A DNA stretch of 64,000 bases from an uncultured Myxococcales bacterium (lineage in GTDB: Bacteria > Myxococcota_A > Polyangia > Polyangiales > Polyangiaceae), in contig CALFNG010000207.1 in assembly GCA_937902985.1 (NCBI GenBank), positions 1 through 64,000 on the forward strand, read 5' to 3'. Positions 1 through 7,441 of this stretch are shown here, piece by piece (the first letter of the stretch is position 1; every line of letters starts with the position of its first letter). Both the position numbers and the translations under genes were made by a program. Under the pieces are notes generated by a model. The model searched no databases, had not been told where the DNA came from, and was given only the letters and a program-made list of their open reading frames with translations.

Positions 1-230
1 GCGTCTTTCAGGAAGCCGCTTGCCGCGTCCGTGAGGTTGCGAGCGACCTGCGCCATCCATGCCCCGTCGGGACTGTTGGAGACGCCGGCGACGTGAACGC
101 GACGAGTCTTCAGATCGATGACGAAGAACACGAAGTAGCGAACCAGCCCGCCGACCGTCACACGGCGGGCGACGATAGTCGCCGGTCGCTCCCGCGCCAG
201 AGGGCGCTGCCATTGCGAAAGCTCTCCAAT
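1..230 (-). pseudogene. Integrase-core transposase fragment (runs off left edge)
   Basis: The minus strand reads 'GGLVRYFVFFVIDLKTRRVH' and then 'VAGVSNSPDGAWMAQVARNL', which is the start of an rve/DDE integrase core of the kind found in IS3/IS481-like transposases; 'FVIDLKTRRVHVAG' contains the first catalytic Asp. A TGA lies in frame at 233-231. The residues upstream of 'TVGGLVRYF' do not look like the normal N-terminal helix-turn-helix, so this is a 5'-degraded remnant. The 3' end lies outside the window, so the other catalytic residues cannot be assessed. The plus-strand ORF over this interval is a shadow. Confidence 0.65.
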
Positions 231-409
231 TCATGCTCGGCCCAGTTTCCGGACAGGACGGGCGCGCCACGCTTCCCTTCGAGGTCGCTCCCTGCCTCCG
301 CAGAGCGCGGTAGGCGCACAATGGACAAGAACCGCCATCAAGTGCGACTCCGCGCGCACGACACACGCGAACTGCTTCAGCGGGCCGGAGCTTCAAAGCT
401 ACTGAAACA
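231..409. other. Degenerate spacer, no gene seen
   Basis: No reading frame in either direction shows convincing codon use or a recognisable motif. It is probably decayed transposon or target sequence between the integrase remnant and the next fragment. Confidence 0.4.
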
Positions 410-775
410 TCACGGCCACGAGTCCCTGGGACGACGGATAATTTGCAACCGCGATCGGACGTCGACGGTCATGGGATCCTCCGACCCTGCGGTGAAGGTC
501 ATGTCGACGAAAGCCGCCTGTGTGGCGCTGACGAAAGCGTCGGAGCAGGCGATGAAGGTCGTGCTGTAGGCCAGGCCGAGCTCGCTCGTGGCGTTCTTGT
601 TCGCGTCTTCCAGGAACAGCGCGGCGCCCCCGCCTTGCAGCGGCATCGACATCTGTGCGGTCGCTCCGAAGTTCGCACTGTCGAGGACCTCGACGCCATT
701 GACTTTCAGGCTCACGCCCAAGTCCTGGGGCACCTGCAGGAGTCGGAGGTTGCGCGCAGGCGGAGCGCCCTCTAT
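410..775 (-). pseudogene. 5'-truncated hypothetical protein fragment
   Basis: The frame reads 'NLRLLQVPQDLGVSLKVNGV' and continues with balanced, protein-like composition and good GC3 bias to a stop at 410. It lacks a signal peptide, a ribosome binding site or a credible start: the only start in the ORF track is an internal GTG, and the coding-like sequence extends about 14 codons further upstream to a TAA. The content (alternating hydrophobics, 'LKVNGVEVLD', 'ATAQMSMPLQGGGAALFLED') suggests a beta-rich secreted protein. The family is not recognised. It is most simply the C-terminal part of a gene whose 5' end has been lost. Confidence 0.45.
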
Positions 776-799
776 TTAGGCGGCACCGATACTGCCTAT

Positions 800-916
800 T
801 ACGCACTCTATGGGGGATCGTGTCAGGTCGCAGCCGATTGCGCGCCAGCATGCGTCGCCGCCGCGGGTACGGCCGCCTCGTGCGCGAGCGGATCCGAATG
901 CCTATCGGGCGAGTAG
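800..916 (+). pseudogene. Cys-rich C-terminal stub
   Basis: One frame encodes 'GGSCQVAADCAPACVAAAGT' followed by two more cysteines and a TAG: five or six Cys in about 33 residues, spaced like the 'C..DSDC...C' modules in the neighbouring lipoprotein. There is no start upstream. It may be a remnant of a duplicated Cys-rich lipoprotein, or chance. Confidence 0.3.
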
Positions 917-1043
917 GAAGCCCAAACGCCCCTGCGCGATCAAGGCGCCCCGGAGCGCGGCGCGGGGTCAACATAACGCCCATCGGACGCCCAACCAGTT
1001 CCCGTCGCGCTGGAACGCCGACCACGTTGGTACCATCCTGTGA

Positions 1044-1521
1044 GTGCGGATCTCGTGCCTTGCCGGGGCGACATCCTTGGTGCCGATCATCGCGATTCAG
1101 GCGCTCAGCGCCTGCGGCGGCGGAAGTGGAGCCGCTTCGGGCGACGGCGGTACGGAGAGCGGCGGCTCGGACGCCGGGACAACATCCGACGTCGGCACTG
1201 CCGCGCAGTCCAAGCGCATGGTCTGCGGGCAGCCTGGCGGATGCGTGTCTGGCCAGTCGTGCATCCCGGCGTGCCAGAGCGATTCCGACTGCGGCGGCGG
1301 CGACACCGTCTGCCGGTCGGGTCACTGCGTCGCCAAGCCGTGCCAGGTCGACTCCGACTGGCCCCTCGATCGACATCGACGACTTCGCGTGCTCGGGCCC
1401 GAGCGGCACCCGGGTCTGCACCCTCAAGGGGTGCGCGAGCGACTCGGACTGCCACGGCGGGTTCTGCGTGAACCGAACATGCTCGTCCCAGCAAGGTTTC
1501 TGCGCGACAAGCGCGGTCTGA
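1044..1521 (+). pseudogene. Cys-rich lipoprotein with an internal frameshift
   Basis: A GTG start gives 'MRISCLAGATSLVPIIAIQA' and then 'LSACGGGSG', a lipoprotein signal peptide with lipobox LSAC and a Gly/Ser/Thr linker. Next come Cys modules 'CVSGQSCIPACQSDSDCGG' and 'CRSGHCVAKPCQVDSDW'. Near base 1360 the coding signal jumps to the +1 frame, where 'IDIDDFACSGPSGTRVC' and 'GCASDSDCHGGFCVNRTC' continue the module pattern to a TGA at 1519-1521. The two halves together make one surface-anchored Cys-rich protein of about 158 residues, common in Polyangiales. The break is either a real frameshift mutation or a sequencing error; the ORF track shows each half separately. Confidence 0.6.
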
Positions 1522-1600
1522 GGCCGACGATCGCGAGCGTCTCCCACGTTCATCGTCTCGCTTCCTCGTCTCGCTGGACCGGTGCTAACCGACGCCGCTA

Positions 1601-1612
1601 GCGTGATCACGC
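1601..1612. promoter_or_regulatory. 12-bp palindrome just before the AMMECR1-YcaO operon
   Basis: GCGTGATCACGC is a perfect palindrome ending three bases before the ATG at 1616. Its position would let a dimeric protein block transcription or initiation. There is no Shine-Dalgarno sequence in the same stretch. A role as operator is inference. Confidence 0.35.
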
Positions 1613-1615
1613 GTC

Positions 1616-3595
1616 ATGATCGACCTATCGGCTCGCGCGCTCGAACTCGCGGCGCGGTGGCGCGGAACCTTGCGCGATCGATCGGGGGACGGCTCATCGC
1701 TTGCGTCCGTCCTGTCGTGGATCCGCACGATCGCGCTCGAAGAAGACGTCCTCTATCTCGATACGCCGCGCTGGCCGGACGCGTCTCTTGCGGGAGCATG
1801 GCTCGGACGACGGCGCGGCTACTTTCGGTTTGGCATTCCGTCCCTGCCATCGGCGCGCCCGGAGCCGATCACGGATCCGGATGCTCGCTCGCGCGTTCGC
1901 TTCGTCGTTCGAGCAAGACCCTATCTCGCCCCGCGACCCACTCGCCGGGGACCGGAGGCGGTCGGCGACCTTCCGACGAGCGGACGCGGACCCGGATGGC
2001 GCTCGATCCTGGACCTGCGCGATCTCATCGTGATCGAGCGGGATGCTCCTCACGGAGGCGAACGTCCCCTGCGGCTTGGTCTCAGCGCCGAGGAAGCGGC
2101 GCGCGTCCTGGCGCAAGCGCGGAGGTCGGCGGAGCGCTTCATCGCCGGCACCGGGCCGGACGTGGTCGCGCTTCGCTCGATGGGGGATCCTCCGCGTCTC
2201 GCTCAGCGCAGCACCGTCGCCGTTGCCCTCTGGACGCGCGGCCGCCTGCGAGGGTCCGTCATCTCCTCTCCAGGTCCGGCCCTGCGAACGGTCGGCCAAG
2301 CGGCCATCTCGGCCTGCCAGGACGCCCGCTTTCCTCGCCTCTCGACGAACGATCTCACCGAGACGGTCTTCCAGGTCGCCTTTCTTCACGCCCCGCGCGT
2401 CCCGTTGTCTCGTCGCGAGATCGAGACCTGCAACGCGTACCCGGACAAGGCGCTGTTCGTCTCAGAGGGTACGCGCTCGGGCGCCTACATGCCCGAGGCT
2501 TTCAACGTGTTTCCGCGTCGGATGGTGTGCCTGCAGGCAGTCGCCGAGAGCGTGGCGCGGGACAAGGCGGGTCTTGCCTCGCTCGGTCCTAGCGCGCGCG
2601 TCGAAGTCAACGAGGTCACCGAAATCATCGAGTCGGCCGACCGAAGCCGCGCCCTCCGCCTCAATGGCCCGGTGACGTGCCGGGAAGAGACGCCCCTTCG
2701 CGAGCACGCTCGGACCGCGGGACAGGCGGCATGCGGGTGGCTGGCCGCGATTCAGGCAGAGGATGGGTCGCTTCCCCTCTTCGTGCGACCGAGCACGGGC
2801 AAAGGAGAGAACACCGACGTCGTGCGGTGCGCGATGACGGCCGAGGCCCTGGCTGCCTTCGGGGTGGCCGCCGGACTCGAGAGCGCCGTGGACGGCGCTC
2901 GCCGTGTGCTGGCGTGGCTCGATCGATCACGCCAAGGGTGGATCCCGAACCGCGCCGTGGCGCTTCCCACCGCGATCTACCGGGGCAAGGCCGCGGGTTG
3001 GCTCGGCGACGACACCGCGTTGAAGGCGGCGGCGCGGAGCGTCCTCGAGCTGCTCGACGGCCCCGATCCAGGACCTCTGGTCCTCGCGAATGCCGCGTCA
3101 TTCCTGGACCGTGCCTCGGCCCACCACGCTCCTGCGGCGCACAAGTGTGCGGCCCTGCGGCGCGAGCTCGCCGAGCGCTTCGCACGCGCCACGGCGAGCG
3201 AAACAACGGTGTCGCTGGCCGAGTGGGCGGAGCTTGCGGCCGCGTTCCCGACCGACTCGAATACTTCGCGCGAGGTCCGCGATTGGCTCCGAAGCTGGCA
3301 GCTTCCCTCGGGCGCTTTCCCGGAGACGACGACGTCCGACTTCGTCTACTCGCGCGGGACCGGCAAGGTGTTCGAGGTCCTTGCCCTTCGGCCGGCCGAG
3401 TCGCCGGGCGCGCTCGATCGGGCACTCGCCTGGCTCTTGTCGATGCAGTACCGGCCCAATTCGGCGTTCTTCGTCCCCTACGAGCATTGGGGCCGCGTCC
3501 TGGGCGGCCTGCGGCACGACTACTACGGACCCGATGCATGGATCGACGCCGCGGGACACTTCTTGCTCGGCCTCGCGAGGCTTCTGGGACGATGA
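1616..3595 (+). CDS. AMMECR1-domain / alpha-alpha toroid fusion protein
   Basis: 659 residues. Residues ~1-190 are not recognised. Residues ~200-320 match the AMMECR1 family: 'VALWTRGRLRGSV', 'AAISACQDARFPRLS', 'VAFLHAP' and 'GAYMPEAFNVFP' align with the family's LRGCIG, A..AA..DPRF, V..L.. and LLPQVA blocks, although the usual LRGCIG is LRGSVI. Residues ~365-655 form an alpha/alpha toroid resembling the terpene cyclase / prenyltransferase fold ('WLAAIQAEDGSLPLF', 'ALAWLLSMQYRPNSAFF', 'GPDAWIDAAGHFLLGLARLL'). The stop overlaps the start of the YcaO gene (ATGA), so the two are translationally coupled. AMMECR1 proteins belong to the AmmeMemoRadiSam group of unknown chemistry; a role in peptide or small-molecule modification with YcaO is inference. 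No membrane segment or signal peptide is seen. Confidence 0.75.
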   Translation: MIDLSARALELAARWRGTLRDRSGDGSSLASVLSWIRTIALEEDVLYLDTPRWPDASLAGAWLGRRRGYFRFGIPSLPSARPEPITDPDARSRVRFVVRARPYLAPRPTRRGPEAVGDLPTSGRGPGWRSILDLRDLIVIERDAPHGGERPLRLGLSAEEAARVLAQARRSAERFIAGTGPDVVALRSMGDPPRLAQRSTVAVALWTRGRLRGSVISSPGPALRTVGQAAISACQDARFPRLSTNDLTETVFQVAFLHAPRVPLSRREIETCNAYPDKALFVSEGTRSGAYMPEAFNVFPRRMVCLQAVAESVARDKAGLASLGPSARVEVNEVTEIIESADRSRALRLNGPVTCREETPLREHARTAGQAACGWLAAIQAEDGSLPLFVRPSTGKGENTDVVRCAMTAEALAAFGVAAGLESAVDGARRVLAWLDRSRQGWIPNRAVALPTAIYRGKAAGWLGDDTALKAAARSVLELLDGPDPGPLVLANAASFLDRASAHHAPAAHKCAALRRELAERFARATASETTVSLAEWAELAAAFPTDSNTSREVRDWLRSWQLPSGAFPETTTSDFVYSRGTGKVFEVLALRPAESPGALDRALAWLLSMQYRPNSAFFVPYEHWGRVLGGLRHDYYGPDAWIDAAGHFLLGLARLLGR

Positions 3596-5301
3596 CCGTC
3601 AGCGAGCGGATCATCGGGGGACCCGGGCACCGGACGATGCCGCTGCCCGTGCGCCCCGCCTACGGCCTGGCCGAGCTCCTGCCTCGGCGCGAAGACGGGC
3701 TCTCGTACCGCGTCCCGGGAGAGATGGGGCGCGAGCTCGCCGCGGCCTTCGAAGGCGCGTTCTCGCTCTTGACGCGTGCGCATGGCGCGCTCGAAGTCAA
3801 AGCGCCTTCGACGATCCTGACGCCGAGATGGCACGGCGTCGTCCATCATCTCGTTCGCCGCGGCCTGGCGCGGAGGCTCGTGCTCTCGCTGCCGCTGGAG
3901 AAAGGCCTGCCGCTCTACTACTTCGACATCAGCTCTCCCTTCCTGGCGCATCGAACGGACGCCGGGCAGCCGGCCGCGCCGCGCTTCAGCCGCGGGTTCT
4001 CCGAGGACTACGATCACGCCCTCGCCAAGGTCGTCGGCGAGTGCCTGGAGCGGACCACCCTCCTCTACTTCCGGATGGCGGATCTCGTGCGCGGCAGTCC
4101 GCGTTCGCTCCAGCACGCCGGCATGCGCTTCCTTCCGCCCGAGCAGCTCACCGTCTTCGCGCCATGGCAGATCGAGCTACGCCCCGAGCTGCGCTTTGAC
4201 GAGGACTCGATATTCGCATGGGTGCCGTGCACGTCGCTCCTCTCGTCGGAGACCGCGCTCGTCCCGGCCCAGCTCATTTACTGGACGTACCCAGTCGCGT
4301 TCGGCGACGCGCCGGAGCCTCTGTTGCGCGAGCTGAACACGAACGGAGCCGGAGGCTTTTACTCGATCGAGGGGGCGATCCTCTCGGGGCTGCTCGAGTG
4401 CGTCCAGCGCGACGGGTTCTTCCGGCACTGGTTGCGCCGAATGCCGCCGCCGCGGATCGATCCGGCGGGCATCCGTCAGGAACGCACGAAGCGACTCATC
4501 GCCGAGGGGCGCGACGCGGGCCTGGCGACGCTCTTCTTCGACATCACCTCCGAACTTGGAGTGCCGACGTGCCTCTGCGTCCTAGTGCGGCAGGACGATG
4601 AGCTGCCGCACATCACGATGGGCGCGAGCTGCCGTCTCGATGGCGAGACAGCGCTGCATGACGCGCTGCTCGAGGCCGCGAGCGTCCACCACGTCATGGC
4701 CCAAGAGCCTCAGCGGTTTCGCCTGTCCGACGACTACGAACCCTTCACCGATCCGACCCTCTCGACGATGCAGCGCCTCGCGTTCTGGGCGAACCCCGAA
4801 CACCGAGGGCACCTCGACGCCTTCCTGAACGGTGGCGCCGAATCCGTCTCCACGTTTTGCCGCGGCCTCGCGCCGCCGAAGGACGCCCGCTCGGGCTTGC
4901 GCCGCGTCGTCGACGTGCTGCGCCGCCACGGGCTCGATGCCTATTACTTCCAGGCCCAGCACCCAGTCCTCGACGAGCTCGGCTACGCGACCGCGCGCGT
5001 GGTCGTGCCGGGTCTCGTCCCGATGTACTGCGAAGAGCGGAACGCCCCGCTCGGCCTCCCGCGCCTTGGGCTGGGTGCGAGCCCCGGCGACTGGCCGCCC
5101 TGGCCGCACCCCTTCCGTGACCCGGATCGTCAGTTCAAAGCGGGCGCCTCCACCCATGGAGAATGGCTGGCGTCGGATCCCGCGTCCGGGAAGGTGACGG
5201 CTTCGACCACGGGACCGTGTGCATCGGCCCCCGAGTCGGGTGGGGGCGCGGGGGCTTCGACCATCGGGGAAGGATGGGCGTCGGAGCCGGCGTCGAGGTA
5301 G
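3592..5301 (+). CDS. YcaO-domain ATP-dependent peptide/amide-modifying enzyme
   Basis: The frame gives 569 residues from the ATG that overlaps the upstream stop. YcaO enzymes activate backbone amides with ATP to form azolines, thioamides or amidines. Visible motifs are 'GECLERTTLLYFR' (E150/E153 pair), 'LNTNGAGGFYSIEGAI' then 'LLECVQRDGFFRHW' (the NGxA.G...EA..E..ERD block, with Gln272 where ERD usually has Glu), and a terminal 'PPWPHPF' (505-508) typical of azoline-forming YcaO C-termini. No E1-like/ocin-ThiF or dehydrogenase partner is visible nearby; the coupled AMMECR1 fusion may be the partner. The family normally ends at or near the Pro-rich tail, so the last ~55 residues, a Ser/Thr-rich repeat tail, overlap the convergent repeat gene and may be antisense read-through or a genuine substrate-like tail. 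Confidence 0.8.
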   Translation: MTVSERIIGGPGHRTMPLPVRPAYGLAELLPRREDGLSYRVPGEMGRELAAAFEGAFSLLTRAHGALEVKAPSTILTPRWHGVVHHLVRRGLARRLVLSLPLEKGLPLYYFDISSPFLAHRTDAGQPAAPRFSRGFSEDYDHALAKVVGECLERTTLLYFRMADLVRGSPRSLQHAGMRFLPPEQLTVFAPWQIELRPELRFDEDSIFAWVPCTSLLSSETALVPAQLIYWTYPVAFGDAPEPLLRELNTNGAGGFYSIEGAILSGLLECVQRDGFFRHWLRRMPPPRIDPAGIRQERTKRLIAEGRDAGLATLFFDITSELGVPTCLCVLVRQDDELPHITMGASCRLDGETALHDALLEAASVHHVMAQEPQRFRLSDDYEPFTDPTLSTMQRLAFWANPEHRGHLDAFLNGGAESVSTFCRGLAPPKDARSGLRRVVDVLRRHGLDAYYFQAQHPVLDELGYATARVVVPGLVPMYCEERNAPLGLPRLGLGASPGDWPPWPHPFRDPDRQFKAGASTHGEWLASDPASGKVTASTTGPCASAPESGGGAGASTIGEGWASEPASR

Positions 5302-5561
5302 GTCGCCGCCTCCACCATCGGGTTGGGGCTTCCGTCGCCCCCCGCCGCTTCGATCACAGCGCCGCCTTCCTGCGCCGCCTCGATGGCGAGCCCGTGATCG
5401 GCGGCCGCGTCGCTGGTGCCCTCGCCCGGACCGGTTTGCGTGCTGCCGCCGCAGTGGACGACGCCGGCGGTCATCAGGAGCGCGAGGCCGAGCTCACCGG
5501 CGCTGTTGGCGCTCTTGACGAGACGGTCGAGCAGGCGCTTGCGAAGGCGAACCGTGGGCAT
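5130..5561 (-). CDS. Tandem-repeat acidic protein, candidate YcaO substrate or lipoprotein
   Basis: 143 residues from an ATG with a good ribosome binding site (GCAGGAG, 7 nt spacing); the longer ORF start at 5627 has none. The N-terminus is basic and helical ('RLRKRLLDRLVKSANSAGEL') followed by 'GLALLMTAGVVHCGGS', which could be a poor lipoprotein signal (Cys37) or a leader peptide. After an Asp/Ala/Gly linker, the motif xVEA occurs at 81, 99, 117 and 135, exactly 18 residues apart, with earlier LAIEA (58) and AVIEA (68). Units alternate: VEA-x-T-(Y/F)-x-DAGSDA and VEA-PA. It converges on the YcaO gene and overlaps its 3' end by 172 bp. The repeat plus leader layout suits a multi-core RiPP precursor; equally, Asp/Ala/Ser linkers are common in myxobacterial lipoproteins. 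No homolog is recalled. Confidence 0.6.
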   Translation of the reverse strand: MPTVRLRKRLLDRLVKSANSAGELGLALLMTAGVVHCGGSTQTGPGEGTSDAAADHGLAIEAAQEGGAVIEAAGGDGSPNPMVEAATYLDAGSDAHPSPMVEAPAPPPDSGADAHGPVVEAVTFPDAGSDASHSPWVEAPALN

Positions 5562-5793
5562 CGGGGTGCTCCTGCAGTTGCGAAGGAAGGGGGTCTTTAG
5601 AATGGAGCGGCGCGTTCGTTTGGTCAATTGGCAGGCTGGCCTTCACGCACCGTCCATCGCGGCAAGCGCCGACGCAATCGACCAGCTCGGGTTGGGCGAC
5701 TCGACCGGTGTTGACCTCGACGCATCCCATGTCGCAGTGAGATGCGGTCTCGGTCTCGCAGCTGTACTGCAGCCCAGCGCGCTTCGTTAGGGA
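5562..5793 (-). other. In-frame Cys-rich continuation after the TGA
   Basis: Reading straight through the TGA of the upstream gene gives 'SLTKRAGLQYSCETETASHC' and 'DMGCVEVNTGRVAQPELVDC', with seven Cys in about 45 codons and no other stop until 5494, inside the repeat gene. This also forms the leader region of the repeat gene, whose ribosome binding site lies near 5570. Confidence 0.45.
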
Positions 5794-6747
5794 TCAGGGC
5801 CCGCACCGGCCCGTTACGACGTGATCGCACCCCTGCCCGCACGTCAATGACGACGCACAACCGAGCTGCGGGTTGTGACACGCGGATCCGGCGCCCCCGT
5901 CGGGATAGGTACACGAATACAGATCCCAACCGGCCGGGCAGCAGGCGCCACCATCGACCGGAGCGACCGTCGTGCCGGAGTCCGTGCACGCGCCCTGATG
6001 GAGCAGTGGCGCCGGTGCATACCCGCTCGGCAGACCGTTGCAGACGATGTTGACCTCCGATCCGTCGCACGCGCATCCGGGCGAGGCCGCGTTGCAACCG
6101 AGCTGCGGGGCGACGAAGCAGGTCCCGGTCGCCGTGCAGGCGTCGGCAATCGGGAAGCCGCAGAGGCTTCCCATCGCGCAATCCGCGTCGGCGTTGCAGG
6201 TCGACCCGGCCATCCCTGCATCGGCGGCGGGGGCGCACTGGCACGTGTCGCAGCCGTGGCTGTCCTTGAGGATTCCGTTCGGACAGCTTGGGAGGCAGCC
6301 CAGCGCGGGGCACACCTGCGTCGAGCACGATCGAATCTGCCATCCGCAAGGGCCGTCCGGTGCCGTTACGCACACGGGGCCCGCCGTCGACCCATCGGGG
6401 CAGATGGAGGTCGGCGCGCCCGGCGCCGGCCCCGCGCACACGCACGACCCCGCGTCGTCGACGACGACCGGACACGCGGGGAAGTCCCATTCACACGAGC
6501 CGGTGGCGCTCCTGCTGCACATGGTTCGGCCGACGGCAGTCCCACCCGGACAGAGCTTCGCGTCCGATGGCGCTGCAAGGCCTGTGCAGTCCGGGGGTGC
6601 GCAGGCCGTTCCCGCATCGGAGGTGGGTGCCGGCGGGGACGCGATCTTCCCGCTGCATCCGTCACCGTCCGCGCCCGCCAGGAAGGGAAGCGTCAGGAAC
6701 AATGCGAACGTCCCCACGAATCGAAAGCGCGACGACAATGCCTTCAT
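5794..6747 (-). CDS. Exported Cys-rich protein, probably interrupted by TGA
   Basis: Start chosen at ATG 6747 (GGAGGAGGGG upstream) rather than the ORF start at 6903; this gives 317 residues beginning 'MKALSSRFRFVGTFALFLTL', a signal peptide, followed by 'GADGDGCSG'. The mature part has many Cys modules, including an antistasin-like 'CPNGILKDSHGCDTCQC' and 'TCNADADCAMGSLCGF'. The annotated end is '...TGRCGP' TGA at 5794. The same frame stays Cys-rich beyond it ('YSCETETASHCDMGC', 'DCVGACRDGRCVKA'), so the stop may be a nonsense mutation. Role unknown, presumably a surface or secreted protein. Confidence 0.65.
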   Translation of the reverse strand: MKALSSRFRFVGTFALFLTLPFLAGADGDGCSGKIASPPAPTSDAGTACAPPDCTGLAAPSDAKLCPGGTAVGRTMCSRSATGSCEWDFPACPVVVDDAGSCVCAGPAPGAPTSICPDGSTAGPVCVTAPDGPCGWQIRSCSTQVCPALGCLPSCPNGILKDSHGCDTCQCAPAADAGMAGSTCNADADCAMGSLCGFPIADACTATGTCFVAPQLGCNAASPGCACDGSEVNIVCNGLPSGYAPAPLLHQGACTDSGTTVAPVDGGACCPAGWDLYSCTYPDGGAGSACHNPQLGCASSLTCGQGCDHVVTGRCGP

Positions 6748-7441
6748 GTCCGTCCCCTCCTCCAGACTATTGCCTACGCATCCAGCGTGCCGGGGGAAGG
6801 CGCGATTGCCGGTTTGAGGTGTTCCCGCATTTACGGGAGTCGTCGTTGCCGGCCCGACCCGGCGGACAGCCCATGTGTGTGACCACACGATCCGGGATGG
6901 CACAGTCTGGCTTGACTACACCCACGCTGCTTGCAGCAAAAGACTCAGAGTGTGGCTCCGCGACGACATCGCGTCGACGAGGAGAAAGAGAACGAGGAGG
7001 GAGCCGAGAATGCGCGCCGTCCAGGTCTTGGCGGTCGCGGATCCGGTAGTGGCCGAGCTTGAACCTTGGTCGAGGATGGCTTCCATGCCCCGAGGACGAA
7101 CGCGGAAAGGTGGATCCGACACGCCCCTCACTTTTTTCGTCGACCCCCTGTCGTCCGCCGGCTTAGTCCTTCGTCCTGGGAAGGAGACCCCCGAAAATGC
7201 TGTACGCCATCATGGAACGTGTATCGCCAGGGCCTGCATGCCGAGCCTCTCCGACCCGCCGGGTCCGGCGGTACCTGTTCAAGAGCCCTGACGGCCCCGC
7301 AGGACGAGGAGCCTCCGCACCGATCACCTCCAGCGCGAGAGCCTGTGCCGGAACCTGCGCCAACCAGGGAACCACCGCCGGGTCCAATGACCAAGGGCGC
7401 CGACGCTTGACGCCGCACCCGGCCGTCACGATGGTGCGGCG
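6748..7441. other. Mostly non-coding gap with decayed fragments
   Basis: It contains the promoter side of the Cys-rich gene, a DoxX-like stub on the minus strand and, at about 7240-7410 on the plus strand, a Pro-rich coding-like stretch ('PPGPAVPVQEP' in one frame, 'SPPAREPVPEPAPTREPPPG' in another) that looks frameshifted. No intact gene is supported. Confidence 0.4.
6916..7086 (-). pseudogene. DoxX-like N-terminal stub
   Basis: The frame reads 'TAKTWTARILGSLLVLFLLV' then 'DAMSS', which resembles the first membrane helix of DoxX-family proteins (W.GRIL..L..LFL..DA). The following helices are absent; the frame stops after about 20 unrelated residues. It is a stub from a lost four-helix membrane protein. 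Confidence 0.35.

Noticed and set aside
399-1610. 403-aa minus-strand ORF
   Set aside because: Arg/Pro/Ala-rich shadow of other frames; it crosses the lipoprotein and the orphan fragment with no motif or ribosome binding site.
5494-5730. Separate 78-aa gene
   Set aside because: It is in the same frame as the Cys-rich gene just upstream and has no ribosome binding site; better explained as continuation past a TGA.
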